A DNA stretch of 54,360 nt from Paracoccus binzhouensis (GTDB taxonomy: Bacteria > Pseudomonadota > Alphaproteobacteria > Rhodobacterales > Rhodobacteraceae). The notes under the pieces are model-generated. The model was not told the DNA's origin. It did not search any database and saw only the letters and a list, made by a program, of their open reading frames with translations. Location: contig NZ_JAEHFP010000013.1 in NCBI RefSeq assembly GCF_016446475.1, forward strand, positions 1 to 54,360, given 5' to 3'. The position numbers were made by a program, and so were the translations under genes. Positions 35,440-44,977 of this stretch are shown one piece after another (position 1 is the stretch's first letter; the number at the start of each line of letters is the position of its first letter).

Positions 35440-36342
35440 TCAGCTCCGCTTCAGTTTCGGGTCGAGCGCGTCGCGAAGGCCGTCGCCCATCAGGTTGATC
35501 GCCAGCACCGAGACCAGGATGGCGAGGCCGGGGAAGGTCACCACCCACCAGGCGCGCAGGATGAACTCGCGCGCCTCGGCCAGCATGGTGCCCCATTCCG
35601 AGGCCGGCGGCTGCGCGCCCATGCCCAGGAACCCCAGCGCGGCCGAATCGAGCACGGCGCTGGAGAAGCTCAGCGTTGCCTGCACGATCAGCGGCGCCAG
35701 GCAGTTGGGCAGGATGGTCTTGAACATCAGCCGCAGGTTCGAGGCGCCGGCGACCTTGGCGGCGGTGACGTATTCGCGCGCCTTTTCCCCCATCACCGCG
35801 GCGCGGGTCAGGCGGGCGAAATGCGGCTGGTAGACGATGGCGATGGCGATCATCGCATTGGTCAGCCCCGGCCCCAGCACCGCGACCAGCACCAGCGCCA
35901 GCAGCAGCGAGGGGAAGGCCAGCACCACATCCATGACCCGCATGATGACGCTGTCGATCCAGCCGCCGAAGAAGCCGGCGACAAGCCCGATGACGATACC
36001 GCCGGTCAGCGCGATGGCCACGACGACGATGCCGATGAACAGTGAATATTGCGCGCCGTAGATCAGCCGCGACAGCATGTCCCGGCCCACCGCGTCGGTG
36101 CCGAGCAGGAAGCCGGCCCGGCCGCCCTCTTGCCAGATCGGCGGCACCAGCAGCGCGTCGCGGTATTGCTGGGTGGGGTCATGCGGGGCGATCAGCGCCG
36201 CGAAGACGGCGGTCAGCACCAGCAGGACGAAGACGACGAGGCCGATCACCGCGCCGCGGTTCTGGCTGAAGTAGAACCAGAACTCGCGCAGCATCCGGCG
36301 GCGGATGGCCGCGTCCGAGATCTTGACGGTGGTATCGGTCAT
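35440..36342 (-). CDS. dppC: Dipeptide-type ABC transporter permease (DppC)
   Basis: The 300-residue integral membrane protein begins with the cytoplasmic MTDTTVKISDAAIRRRMLREFWFYFSQN, then an N-terminal helix and about five further transmembrane helices. The LGTDAVGRDMLSRLIYGAQYSLFIGI region and the EAA loop (REYVTAAKVAGASNLRLMFKTILPN) are typical. The start ATG at 36342 overlaps dppB by 4 bp. The longer open frame upstream of it is only the dppB coding region read in another frame. Confidence 0.93.
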   Translation of the reverse strand: MTDTTVKISDAAIRRRMLREFWFYFSQNRGAVIGLVVFVLLVLTAVFAALIAPHDPTQQYRDALLVPPIWQEGGRAGFLLGTDAVGRDMLSRLIYGAQYSLFIGIVVVAIALTGGIVIGLVAGFFGGWIDSVIMRVMDVVLAFPSLLLALVLVAVLGPGLTNAMIAIAIVYQPHFARLTRAAVMGEKAREYVTAAKVAGASNLRLMFKTILPNCLAPLIVQATLSFSSAVLDSAALGFLGMGAQPPASEWGTMLAEAREFILRAWWVVTFPGLAILVSVLAINLMGDGLRDALDPKLKRS

Positions 36343-37346
36343 TTGTGCCGGATCCTCGGGTTGATGAGACCATAGGTCAGGTCGACGATCAGGTTCACGA
36401 TCATCACGATGGCGGCGATCAGCAGCAGCCCCGACTGCACCACCGGATAGTCGCGGCGCGAGATCGAATCGATCATCCACTTGCCGATGCCGGGCCAGGA
36501 AAAGATCGTCTCGGTCAGGATGGCGCCGGCCAGAAGCACGCCGATCTGCAGGCCGATGGTGGTGATGACCGGGATCATGGCGTTGCGCAGCGCATGCACG
36601 CCGATGACCCGGCGCGGCGACAGGCCCTTGGCGCGGGCGGTGCGGACGTAATCCTCGCCCATCACCTCCAGCATGGCGGATCGGGTCTGGCGCGCGATCA
36701 CCGCCAGCGGGATGGTCGCCAGCACGATCGAGGGCAGGATCAGGTGGCTGACGGCCGAGGCAAAGGCGCCGTCCTGCCCCGAAAGCAGGCTGTCGATCAG
36801 CATGAAGCCGGTCACCGGCGGGAAGAAATACATCAACGAGATGCGCCCCGAGACCGGCGTCCAGCCCAGCACGCCCGAGAACAGGATGATGAGCAGCAGC
36901 CCCCACCAGAAGATCGGCATGGAGAAGCCGACCAGCGCCCCGGTCATCGAGATCTGGTCGAACCAGCTGCCGCGCCTGATCGCGGCGATGACGCCCACCG
37001 GCACGCCGATCACCGTGGCCAGGACGATGGCGACCAGGCCCAGCTCGACCGTGGCCGGGAACAGCGCCAGGAACTCGGCCAGCACCGGCTTCTTGGTCAC
37101 CAGCGAATTGCCCAGGTCGCCCTGCAGCAGGTTGCCGAGATAGTGGAAATATTGCTGCCAGACCGGCTTGTCATAGCCGAGCTGCGCCGCGATCTGGGCA
37201 TAGCGCTCGGGCGAGACGCCGCGCTCGCCGGCCATCAGCAGCACCGGATCGCCCGGCAGCAGCCGGATGAAGCCGAAGGCCACCAGCGTGATCCCGATCA
37301 TGGTCGGGACCAGGTAAAGCAGTTTCTTGAGGATGAATCTGAGCAT
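36339..37346 (-). CDS. dppB: Dipeptide-type ABC transporter permease (DppB)
   Basis: The 335-residue permease starts MLRFILKKLLYLVPTMIGITLVAFGFIRLLPGDPV, the usual DppB/OppB N-terminal helix, and has an EAA loop (EDYVRTARAKGLSPRRVIGVHALRNAMIPVIT) and about six transmembrane helices. It follows dppA after a 71-bp gap that contains an intercistronic hairpin. Confidence 0.94.
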   Translation of the reverse strand: MLRFILKKLLYLVPTMIGITLVAFGFIRLLPGDPVLLMAGERGVSPERYAQIAAQLGYDKPVWQQYFHYLGNLLQGDLGNSLVTKKPVLAEFLALFPATVELGLVAIVLATVIGVPVGVIAAIRRGSWFDQISMTGALVGFSMPIFWWGLLLIILFSGVLGWTPVSGRISLMYFFPPVTGFMLIDSLLSGQDGAFASAVSHLILPSIVLATIPLAVIARQTRSAMLEVMGEDYVRTARAKGLSPRRVIGVHALRNAMIPVITTIGLQIGVLLAGAILTETIFSWPGIGKWMIDSISRRDYPVVQSGLLLIAAIVMIVNLIVDLTYGLINPRIRHK

Positions 37347-37362
37347 CGAACCCTAACCTAAG

Positions 37363-37391
37363 GGCCGTGCAGGGGGCTGCCCCGCACGGCC
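37363..37391 (-). promoter_or_regulatory. Intercistronic hairpin between dppA and dppB
   Basis: GGCCGTGC (37363-37370) pairs with GCACGGCC (37384-37391), with inner GGGG/CCCC pairs and a single bulged A. The position right after a binding-protein gene fits a structure that stabilises that mRNA segment or attenuates the distal genes. Confidence 0.65.
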
Positions 37392-37417
37392 GCAAGAGTG
37401 TCAATCCGGGGCTGGCC

Positions 37418-39022
37418 TTATTCGGTCAGGTCCACGGATTCGAAGGTGTAATCGCCCAGCGGCGACTGCACGAAGCCGGTCACGTTCTTGGCCATCGGCA
37501 CGTATTGCGTCGAATGCGCCAGCGTGGCCCAGGGCGCCTCTTTCTTGAAGATGACCTGCGCCTCCTCGTAGAGCTTCACCCGCTCCTCGTGGTTCGAACT
37601 GGCCTTGGCTTTTGCCAGGATATCAGAGAACTCCTCGTTGCACCAGAAAGCCCGGTTGGCGCCGCCCGGGGTGGCCGCGGCGCAGCTGAGCAGCACCGAC
37701 AGGAAGTTGTCCGGGTCGCCGTTGTCGCCGGTCCAGCCCAGGATGACGGCGCCCTTGCGGCCTTCCTCCATCGACTTCTTCAGGTATTCGCCCCATTCGT
37801 AGCTGACGATTTCGACCTTGACGCCGACCTTGGCGAAATCGCTCTGGATCATCTCGGCGGCGCGGCGGGCATTGGGCATGTAGGGGCGCTGCACCGGCAT
37901 GGCCCAGACTTCCATGGTCAGGTCCTTGACGCCGGCTTCCTCGAGCATCTTCTTCGCCGCCTCGGGGTCGTATTTGTCGTCCTCGATGGCGTCGTTATAG
38001 GACCACATGGTCGGCGGGATCGGGTTCTTGGCCACCTCGGCGCTGCCCTGGTAGACCGCCTCGACCATGGCCTTCTTGTCCATGGCCATGTTCAGCGCCT
38101 TGCGGACCTCGGGCTTGTCGAAGGGCGGAACGGTGGTGTTATAGGCCAGGTAGCCGACGTTCAGGCCGGCCTGCTCGTCCAGCTTCAGGTTCGGGTCGGC
38201 CTTGATGTCGGCGAGGTCGGCGGGGGCCGGATAGGGCATCAGATGGCATTCGCCGGCCTTGAGCTTCTGCAGCCGCACCGAGGCGTCGGGGGTGATGGCA
38301 AAGACCAGGTCGTCGATCTTGGGCGCCTCGCCCCAGTAATCGGCGTTCTTCTGGTAACGGATCACCGCGTCCTTCTGATAGGCGACGAACTTGAAGGGGC
38401 CGGTGCCGATCGGGGCGTTGTTCAGGTCCTCCTTGGTGCCGGCGGCCTCCAGCGTGTCGGCATATTCCTTGGACACGATCGAGACGAAGGGCATGGCCAC
38501 ATTGGCCAGGAAGGGCGCCTCGGGTTGGTTCAGGGTGAACTTCACCGTGTAGTCGTCGACCTTCTCGATGGATTTGATCAGCTTGTCCATCTCCATCGAG
38601 GAATAGTATTCGTAGGTGATGCCGGGGATGTATTCGTGCCAGGGATGGTCGGCCGAGGCCTGGCGCTCGAAGGTGAAGATCACGTCATCGGCGTTGAAGT
38701 CGCGCGAGGGGGTGAACTTGTCGTTGGAATGGAATTTCACCCCCTTGCGCAGATGGAAGGTATAGGTCAGCCCGTCCTCGCTGACCTCCCAGCTTTCGGC
38801 CAGGGCCGGCTCGATCTCGGTCGTGCCGGGCTTGAACTGCACCAGGCGGTTGTAGACCGCATGGCCCGAAGCGTCGAAGGTGGTGCCGGCGGTATAGGGC
38901 GCGGGGTCGAAACCCTCGGGCGAGCCTTCCGAGCAATAGACGAAGGTCTTGGCGTGCAGCGGCGCCGCAGCCATCAGCGCAAAGGCCGACGCCGCAAGCA
39001 TGCGGGTGGAGAAGAACGACAT
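37418..39022 (-). CDS. dppA: ABC transporter substrate-binding protein, dipeptide/heme family (DppA)
   Basis: The 534-residue periplasmic protein has a signal peptide (MSFFSTRMLAASAFALMAAAPLHA) and the SBP_bac_5 layout: EGFDPAPYTAGTTFDASGHAVYNRLVQF at the start, then AESWEVSEDGLTYTFHLRKGVKFHSNDKFTPSRDFNADDVIFTFER. The ATG at 39022 is preceded by GGGAGG and gives the intact signal peptide. It is the first gene of the importer. It binds an unidentified peptide-like ligand. Confidence 0.93.
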   Translation of the reverse strand: MSFFSTRMLAASAFALMAAAPLHAKTFVYCSEGSPEGFDPAPYTAGTTFDASGHAVYNRLVQFKPGTTEIEPALAESWEVSEDGLTYTFHLRKGVKFHSNDKFTPSRDFNADDVIFTFERQASADHPWHEYIPGITYEYYSSMEMDKLIKSIEKVDDYTVKFTLNQPEAPFLANVAMPFVSIVSKEYADTLEAAGTKEDLNNAPIGTGPFKFVAYQKDAVIRYQKNADYWGEAPKIDDLVFAITPDASVRLQKLKAGECHLMPYPAPADLADIKADPNLKLDEQAGLNVGYLAYNTTVPPFDKPEVRKALNMAMDKKAMVEAVYQGSAEVAKNPIPPTMWSYNDAIEDDKYDPEAAKKMLEEAGVKDLTMEVWAMPVQRPYMPNARRAAEMIQSDFAKVGVKVEIVSYEWGEYLKKSMEEGRKGAVILGWTGDNGDPDNFLSVLLSCAAATPGGANRAFWCNEEFSDILAKAKASSNHEERVKLYEEAQVIFKKEAPWATLAHSTQYVPMAKNVTGFVQSPLGDYTFESVDLTE

Positions 39023-39128
39023 AATGCCTCCCATGTCTAGAGATATTCCCTGCCCCTGATGCAAACGAATCTGCCTGACAGGTCAAGTGCTCTGCCGGGT
39101 CTGGCCGTCATTCTGACGCAACGACGCA

Positions 39129-39168
39129 GCGAAACGCCGAAAGATCTGGCAGGATTTCGGCGTTTCGC
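39129..39168. promoter_or_regulatory. Perfect 14-bp inverted repeat between iolB and dppA
   Basis: GCGAAACGCCGAAA (39129-39142) and TTTCGGCGTTTCGC (39155-39168) are exact reverse complements with a 12-base spacer. No U-run follows on either side. It may be the terminator of the inositol operon (stop at 39229), an operator before dppA, or both. Confidence 0.6.
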
Positions 39169-39228
39169 CAGGCAGACCCGAAGGGGGAAAGGCAGACCGC
39201 GACCGCCGGACCGGCGGGCGCGCGGCAC

Positions 39229-40035
39229 TCAGCCGTTGTCGCGCTGCCAGATCCAGTCGTGGTCGGGATGATTCTCGTAGCGCCATTTGCGGATCGGGCC
39301 GGCCATGACGTTCAGGTAATACATCTCGTAGCCATAGGGCACGCCGCAGGGATGGTGGCCCCTGGGCACCAGCACCACGTCGTGATTGCCGACCGCCATG
39401 GTCTCGTCCAGGCTGCCATCCTCGGTAAAGACCCGCTGGATGCCGTAGCCCTGCGGCGGATTCAGCCGGTGGTAATAGGTTTCTTCCAGATAGGTCATGC
39501 GGGGAAAGTCGTCCTCGTCATGGCGATGCGGCGGATAGCTCGACCAGTTTCCATCCGGGGTGAAGACCTCGGTCACCAGCAGGCTGTCGCAGTAATCCTG
39601 GTCTTCCATGGCGATGTTGTTGATGAAGCGGGTATTGGCGCCCTGTCCGCGCCGGGTCAGCGCGATGCCCTCGGGTCCGATGCGACGCGCGGGATGGCCG
39701 CCCTTGCCGGGGGCGAGGCAGACGGCCAGGGTCAGCGGCGTCACCGCCTCGGCCCGCCAGTCGCTGCCATCGGGCAGATAGAGGCAATGCGGCGGCGTCT
39801 TCTCGAAGACGTCCAGCCGGGCGCCCATCTCGCCCCAGTCGCGGCCGGCGCCGCCGATGCGGGCCTTGCCCTCGACGATGACCAGGATCGCCTCCATGCC
39901 GCCGGTATGGCCCTCGGCCGTCTCGCCCGGCCCCAGCCGCCAGAGGTCGAAGCCGACATGGGACCAGCCCGCGGCCTCGGGGGTGATGTGATGGACAAGG
40001 CCGTGCCGGCCGGCCGGCTTGCGCAACAGGTTCAT
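39229..40035 (-). CDS. iolB: 5-deoxy-glucuronate isomerase
   Basis: The 268-residue cupin-fold isomerase converts 5-deoxy-D-glucuronate to 5-dehydro-2-deoxy-D-gluconate. It begins with LLRKPAGRHGLVHHITPEAAGWSHVGFDLWRL and contains YPPHRHDEDDFPRMTYLEETYYHRLNPPQGYGIQRVF and DVVLVPRGHHPCGVPYGYEMYYLNVMAGP, the metal-binding histidines. AAGGAG precedes the ATG. It overlaps the 61-residue membrane protein gene by 4 bp and is the last gene of the inositol operon. Confidence 0.96.
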   Translation of the reverse strand: MNLLRKPAGRHGLVHHITPEAAGWSHVGFDLWRLGPGETAEGHTGGMEAILVIVEGKARIGGAGRDWGEMGARLDVFEKTPPHCLYLPDGSDWRAEAVTPLTLAVCLAPGKGGHPARRIGPEGIALTRRGQGANTRFINNIAMEDQDYCDSLLVTEVFTPDGNWSSYPPHRHDEDDFPRMTYLEETYYHRLNPPQGYGIQRVFTEDGSLDETMAVGNHDVVLVPRGHHPCGVPYGYEMYYLNVMAGPIRKWRYENHPDHDWIWQRDNG

Positions 40036-40217
40036 GGCTCCTCCTTGCGGATGATGAACAGCGCCACGACCAGGTAGATCCCCGCCGCCCCGAACAGGAT
40101 GGCCCAGAAGATCGAGCCGCTGGCGGCCTCGAACCCGGCCCAGAGCAGCGGCAGCAGCACGCAGAGGATGCGGACCCAGAGCGGGCGGAAGAACGGGTGT
40201 TGGGGATCGACCAGCAT
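40032..40217 (-). CDS. Small two-helix membrane protein inside inositol operon
   Basis: The 61-residue protein starts MLVDPQHPFFRPLWVRILCVLLPLLWAGFE and continues to a second helix ending VALFIIRKEEP. Two membrane segments (about 16-31 and 36-54) and no conserved polar site are seen. It begins 9 bases past the iolE stop and its stop overlaps iolB, so it is translationally coupled. Similar FFRPLW-type small proteins are common in Rhodobacteraceae; a role in inositol use is only suggested by context. Confidence 0.7.
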   Translation of the reverse strand: MLVDPQHPFFRPLWVRILCVLLPLLWAGFEAASGSIFWAILFGAAGIYLVVALFIIRKEEP

Positions 40218-40226
40218 GGCGGCAGG

Positions 40227-41123
40227 TTAGTGAAGACCGGCGGCCTGCGCCATATCCTTCAGCGCCTTCAGGCCCAGAGACTGGTATTCCAGCGGGTTGC
40301 GCTTGTCGGGGTCCTGCTCGGCCTCGATGACCAGCCAGCCGTCATAGCCGGCCTCGGCCAGGATCTTCAGCAGCGGCCGGAAGTCGATGGCGCCCTCGGG
40401 ATCGCCGGGCACGGTGAAGGCCCCGGCCAGCACGCCCTGCAGGAAGCTCATGTCCCGGGCGCGCACCTCCTCGGTCACGGCGCGGCGGATGTTCTTGGCG
40501 TGGAAATGCGCCACCCGGCCGACATGCTTTCTCAGCACCGCCTCGGGATCGCCGCCGCCGAAGCTGCAATGGCCGGCATCGAACAGCAGATGCGTCGCCG
40601 GGCCGGTCGCGGCCATGAAGGCGTCGATCTCCTCGGGGCTCTCGACCACGGTGCCCATGTGGTGGTGATAGGCCAGGGTGATGCCCTGCCCGGCCAGGTA
40701 TTGGGCGAATTCCTCCATCTTGAGGCCGAACTCGGCCATTTCCGCGGCGCTCAGGCGCGGCCGGGCATTGACCGGCACGTCGGGCCGGCCATGCACGGTG
40801 TTCGAGCATTCGCAGGCGATGCAGACCTTGCAGCCATTGGCCTTGAGCTTGGCCAGATGCTCCTGGACCGCCGCGATCTCCTCCGCGACCGAGCGGGTCA
40901 GCAGCGCGGTCGAATACCAGCCCGAGACGAATTTCAGCCCGTAGCGGCCCAGCAACTCCTTGAGCGCATGCGGGTCCGAGGGCCAGCGATGGCCGTTCTC
41001 GATGCCGTCGAAGCCGATGATCTCGCCCGCCTCGTGCAGGATCTGCTCGGTCGGGATATGGGCGCCGATCGACGGGTCGTCGTCATTGGCCCAGGCGATG
41101 GGATTGGTGCCGAAACGGATCAT
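40227..41123 (-). CDS. iolE: myo-inosose-2 dehydratase
   Basis: The 298-residue TIM-barrel enzyme dehydrates 2-keto-myo-inositol. It has the N-terminus [48 protein letters not shown], then [19 protein letters not shown] and [33 protein letters not shown], and [19 protein letters not shown] at the end. The start at 41123 gives this N-terminus; the longer frame is a shadow. It lies 10 bp after iolD. Confidence 0.95.
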   Translation of the reverse strand: MIRFGTNPIAWANDDDPSIGAHIPTEQILHEAGEIIGFDGIENGHRWPSDPHALKELLGRYGLKFVSGWYSTALLTRSVAEEIAAVQEHLAKLKANGCKVCIACECSNTVHGRPDVPVNARPRLSAAEMAEFGLKMEEFAQYLAGQGITLAYHHHMGTVVESPEEIDAFMAATGPATHLLFDAGHCSFGGGDPEAVLRKHVGRVAHFHAKNIRRAVTEEVRARDMSFLQGVLAGAFTVPGDPEGAIDFRPLLKILAEAGYDGWLVIEAEQDPDKRNPLEYQSLGLKALKDMAQAAGLH

Positions 41124-41133
41124 GGGGATTCCT

Positions 41134-42963
41134 TCAGTTGACGAGCGCCTGCTTGCGGCTGTTCTCGATGTATCTTGCATAGGCGTCGCGCAGCCGGTCC
41201 GAGCCGCCGGTCTGCGGCACGGCGACGTCCCACCAATGGCCGGCGCCGGTGAGCCCGTCGCCGGGGCCGGGGGCGGCGGTGGTGTCGATGACGATGACCG
41301 TGGGGATGTCGCGGGACCGCGCCTCGGCGATCCGCGCCTCCAGCTCGGCGATGCTGCCGGCCTTGACGGCATGGGCGCCCATGGAGGCGGCATGGGCGAC
41401 ATAGTCGATCTGCGGCTGCGCCTCGACGGCGCAGTCGACATACAGGTTGTTGAACGGCTCGCCCCCGGTGCCGGCCTGCAGGCGGTTGATGCAGCCATAG
41501 CCGCGGTTGTCGGTCAGTATCACGGTGAAGGGCACGCGGCGCATCACCGCCGTCGCCAGCTCGCTGTTGGCCATCATGTAGCTGCCATCGCCGACGAAGC
41601 AGATCACCTCGCGCTCCGGCCGTGCCAGCTTCAACCCAAGCGCGCCGGCGATCTCGTAGCCCATGCAGGAATAGCCGTATTCCATGTGGTAGCCGCCCTG
41701 CGCCGGCTGCCAGAGCAGCTTCAGCGCGCCCGGCATGGTGCCGGCGGCGCACATGGCGATGGCCTCGGGGGCGGCGCGCTGCACGGCGCCGATCACCTGG
41801 GCGTCGGTCGGCAGCGCATTGCCCTCGGCCGGGGCGGCGCAATGCGCATCGACCGCCGCCAGCCATTCGGCTCGCGCCGCGCCGTCGAAGGCGAGGCGAT
41901 GATCGCCCAGGGCCGCGGTCAGCCGCTCCAGCGCCACGCGGGCATCGGCGACCAGGCTCACCGCACCATGCTTGGCGGCGTCGTAGGGCTGTACGTTGAT
42001 CGACACGAGCCGCCCGGAAAACAGCGTGCGCGAGCCGGTGGTGAAATCCTGCAGCCGGGTGCCGAGCCCGATCACCAGATCGGCCGCGGCAAGCGCCGCA
42101 TTGGCCGCCGCCGAGCCGTCGACCCCGGCCGCGCCCAGGTTCAGCGCATGGGACTGCGCCAGGGCCGACTTGCCGGCCTGGGTCTCGGCCACCGGGATGC
42201 CGTGGCGGCTGGCGAATTCCGCCAGCGCCGCCTCGGCCCCGGAATAGATCACGCCCCCGCCCGCGACGATCACCGGCCGCTCGGCCTGGCGGATCAGCGC
42301 CGCCACCTCGGCCAGTTCGCCCGCATCCGGCTCGGGCCGGCGGATACGCCAGACCCTGGGCGCGAAGAAGGCCTCGGGCCAATCGTAAGCCTCGGCCTGC
42401 ACATCCTGGCAGAAGGCCAGGCAGGCGGGCCCGCAATCGGCCGGATCGGTCATCACCCGCAGCGCGCGCGGCAGCGCGGTCAACAGCTGCTCGGGGCGCT
42501 GGATGCGGTCGAAATAGCGCACCACCGGGCGGAAGCAGTCATTGGCCGAGACGGTGCCGTCATCGAAATCCTCGACCTGCTGCAACACCGGATCGGGCCG
42601 GCGGCTGGCAAAGGCGTCGCCGGCGATGAACAGCACCGGCAGCCGGTTGACATGCGCCAGCGCCGCGGCGGTGACCATGTTCGTCGCCCCCGGGCCGATC
42701 GAGCTGGTCACCGCCTGGCAGCGCCGCCGGGCATGGCCCTTGGCATAGGCGATGGCGGCATGGGCCATGGTCTGCTCGTTCTGGCCGCGCCAGGTCGGGA
42801 AGGCCTCGCCGATCCCGTGCAGCGCCTCGCCGATCCCGGCGACATTGCCATGGCCGAAGATGGCCCAACAGCCCTCGACGAAGCGCTCGCCCGCCTCGTT
42901 CATCTGCACCGACAGCCAGCGCACCATCGCCTGCGCCGCCGTCAGCCGGATCGTCCCGCTCAT
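41134..42963 (-). CDS. iolD: 3D-(3,5/4)-trihydroxycyclohexane-1,2-dione hydrolase
   Basis: The 609-residue thiamin-diphosphate enzyme opens the ring of the diketo intermediate to 5-deoxy-glucuronate. It has the ThDP pyrimidine-domain glutamate region, [27 protein letters not shown], and the ThDP-binding motif [49 protein letters not shown] lies before the ATG at 42963. It is preceded within the operon by a copy of the dispersed element. Confidence 0.96.
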   Translation of the reverse strand: MSGTIRLTAAQAMVRWLSVQMNEAGERFVEGCWAIFGHGNVAGIGEALHGIGEAFPTWRGQNEQTMAHAAIAYAKGHARRRCQAVTSSIGPGATNMVTAAALAHVNRLPVLFIAGDAFASRRPDPVLQQVEDFDDGTVSANDCFRPVVRYFDRIQRPEQLLTALPRALRVMTDPADCGPACLAFCQDVQAEAYDWPEAFFAPRVWRIRRPEPDAGELAEVAALIRQAERPVIVAGGGVIYSGAEAALAEFASRHGIPVAETQAGKSALAQSHALNLGAAGVDGSAAANAALAAADLVIGLGTRLQDFTTGSRTLFSGRLVSINVQPYDAAKHGAVSLVADARVALERLTAALGDHRLAFDGAARAEWLAAVDAHCAAPAEGNALPTDAQVIGAVQRAAPEAIAMCAAGTMPGALKLLWQPAQGGYHMEYGYSCMGYEIAGALGLKLARPEREVICFVGDGSYMMANSELATAVMRRVPFTVILTDNRGYGCINRLQAGTGGEPFNNLYVDCAVEAQPQIDYVAHAASMGAHAVKAGSIAELEARIAEARSRDIPTVIVIDTTAAPGPGDGLTGAGHWWDVAVPQTGGSDRLRDAYARYIENSRKQALVN

Positions 42964-42996
42964 GTCCTTCCTCCCGGACGCCGCCGCGTCCTTCCG

Positions 42997-43019
42997 CTTC
43001 TTCGCTGGCCAAATACCCC
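42997..43019 (-). repeat. Dispersed intergenic element, copy 6, inside inositol operon
   Basis: Read on the minus strand this is GGGGTATTTGGCC then AGCGAAGAAG. It lies between iolC and iolD, 34 bases before the iolD ATG, and is preceded by the GC hairpin at 43029-43045. Confidence 0.55.
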
Positions 43020-43028
43020 GGGGGGTGC

Positions 43029-43045
43029 GGGGGGCGGCGCCCCCC
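43029..43045 (-). other. GC hairpin next to element copy 6
   Basis: GGGGGGC-ggc-GCCCCCC is a perfect 7-bp stem between iolC and iolD. With the adjacent element it repeats the layout at 33652-33703. It may cause partial termination or RNA processing inside the operon. Confidence 0.5.
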
Positions 43046-43057
43046 GTCCCGCGGCGT

Positions 43058-44977
43058 TCATGCCGCCACCCCGACGCGGGCGCGTGCCTCGTCCCAGATC
43101 TCGCAGAGCCGGCGATAGCGCCCGGCCATCTCCTCGACCGCCGCCGCATCGTCGATCCCGCCCGCCAGCCAGCGCCGTGCCACGGCGCCGAAGATCGTCC
43201 GGCCGACGGCAAAGCCCTTGACCAGGCCGAAACCGGCGGCGACCTCGAAACTGGCGCGCAGCTCGGCCTCGGGCGCGTCGAGGCCCAGCACCACGATGCC
43301 GCGGGTATGGGGGTCATGCGCCTCGATGGCGGCAATGGCCTCGGCCCAGGCGGCGCGGCTGGTCATCGGCTCGAGCTTCCACCAGTCGGGACAGATGCCT
43401 GCGGCATAAAACTGCCGGATCAGCGTGGCGGTGGTCATGTCGTCCACCGGCCCGACCTTCGAGGGGATCACCTCCAGCAGGAATTCCAGCCCGTTGCGGC
43501 GCGCGGCGGCGTAGAGGCGCCCGACCGTCGCCTCCTGCGCGGCGCGCGTTTCGGCATCGTCCTCGGGATGGCAGAAGCACAGCACCTTGACCACGTTCTC
43601 GCGCGCCCATTCGGACAGGGCGCCGCAATCCGGGCCCAGCTCCGGCTCCAGCTCCAGCGGCCGCGAGCCCGGCCATTCGCAGGGCCGGCCGATCCACAGC
43701 CCGGTCCCCGAGGCCCGATGCAGCGCCCGCCGGCCGATGCGGTTGTCGCAAAGGATGCCATAGCCCGGCCGGCCATCCGCCACCCGCAGCGCCGCCTGCA
43801 GGCACAGCTCCTTGAAGGCGCCGCCCCTTTCCGGCGTGTAGCCCGGCATCTCCTCGAGCTGTGCGCGGTGATCGAAGGCAAAGACCCGCATGGTGGACCA
43901 GTCGCCCGCGCCCGGATTGCTGCGATTCGTGGCCCAGTGGATCTGTTCCAGCGCGGCGTCGTTCCTCAGGTCCGGCCGCACCACCCCGCGCTTGAGGAAG
44001 AATTCCAGCTCGGCAAGCGACGGATAGGCCGGGGTGCAGCCGTGGCGGCTGACCGCGAAGGCGCCGCAGGCATTGGCATAGGCCAGCGTGCGCGGCCAGT
44101 CCTCGCCATCCAGCCAGCCCTTGAGCAGCCCCGAGAAGAAGCCGTCGCCGGCGCCCAGCACGTTGAAGACCTCGATCGGGAAGCCGGGGCCGGTCCGGCC
44201 GCTCTGCCAGTTCTCGACCGCGCCCTCGAAGGCGACCGCGCCGGCCGCGCCGCGCTTGCAGACCAGCACCGCCGGGGTCAGCGCCCGCACCGCCCGCAGC
44301 GCCGCCAGCGTGTCGGTCGTGCCGCCGGCGATGTGGAATTCCTCCTCGGTGCCGACGATCAGGTCGAAAAGCGGCAGCGTCGCCTGCAGCCGGCCGGTGA
44401 CGGCGGCGCTTGCGATGAAGCGGTTTTCGCCATCGCCATGGCCCGACAGCCCCCAGAGGTTCGGCCGGTAGTCGATGTCCAGCGCCGTCCTGGCGCCGTG
44501 CTTCCGCGCCAGTTCCAGCGCCTTCAGCACCGCGGCCTCGGTCCGGGGATGGCTCAGATGCGTGCCGGTGGCCAGCACCGCGCGGGCCTCGGCGATGAAG
44601 CCCTCGTCGATGTCGTCCTCGGACAGCGCCATGTCGGCGCAGTTCTCGCGATAGAAGATCAGCGGGAAGCTGTCCTCGTCGCGGATGCCCAAGAGCACCA
44701 GCGCCGTCAGCCGCTCGGGATCGGTCGCGACGCCACGGGTATCGACCCCCTCGCGCGCCAGCTGCTCGCGGATGAAGCGGCCCATATGCTCGTCGCCGAC
44801 CCGGGTGATGACGGCCGACTTGAGTCCCAGCCGCGCCGTGCCGCAGGCGATGTTGGTCGGAGATCCGCCGATATACTTGCCGAAGGATCCCATGTCCTCC
44901 AGCCGGCCGCCGATCTGCTGGCCGTAGAGATCGACCGACGAACGGCCGATGGTGATGACGTCGAGGGGCTTGCTCAT
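43058..44977 (-). CDS. iolC: Fused 5-dehydro-2-deoxygluconokinase and DUF2090 (IolJ-like aldolase) domain
   Basis: The 639-residue protein has an N-terminal PfkB sugar kinase domain (1 to about 310): SSVDLYGQQIGG at the start, GGSPTNIACGTARLG and the catalytic GAGDGFFSG with D278. A C-terminal DUF2090 domain (about 335-639), an aldolase-like TIM barrel, starts MRVFAFDHRAQLEEM. In IolC proteins with DUF2090 this half is thought to act as the aldolase that gives dihydroxyacetone phosphate and malonate semialdehyde. No separate iolJ is present. It overlaps the following IolI-like gene by 4 bp. Confidence 0.93.
   Translation of the reverse strand: MSKPLDVITIGRSSVDLYGQQIGGRLEDMGSFGKYIGGSPTNIACGTARLGLKSAVITRVGDEHMGRFIREQLAREGVDTRGVATDPERLTALVLLGIRDEDSFPLIFYRENCADMALSEDDIDEGFIAEARAVLATGTHLSHPRTEAAVLKALELARKHGARTALDIDYRPNLWGLSGHGDGENRFIASAAVTGRLQATLPLFDLIVGTEEEFHIAGGTTDTLAALRAVRALTPAVLVCKRGAAGAVAFEGAVENWQSGRTGPGFPIEVFNVLGAGDGFFSGLLKGWLDGEDWPRTLAYANACGAFAVSRHGCTPAYPSLAELEFFLKRGVVRPDLRNDAALEQIHWATNRSNPGAGDWSTMRVFAFDHRAQLEEMPGYTPERGGAFKELCLQAALRVADGRPGYGILCDNRIGRRALHRASGTGLWIGRPCEWPGSRPLELEPELGPDCGALSEWARENVVKVLCFCHPEDDAETRAAQEATVGRLYAAARRNGLEFLLEVIPSKVGPVDDMTTATLIRQFYAAGICPDWWKLEPMTSRAAWAEAIAAIEAHDPHTRGIVVLGLDAPEAELRASFEVAAGFGLVKGFAVGRTIFGAVARRWLAGGIDDAAAVEEMAGRYRRLCEIWDEARARVGVAA

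Noticed and set aside
37367..39040. A 557-residue plus-strand frame opposite dppA
   Set aside because: No Shine-Dalgarno site or family, and the minus strand encodes a complete DppA with signal peptide.
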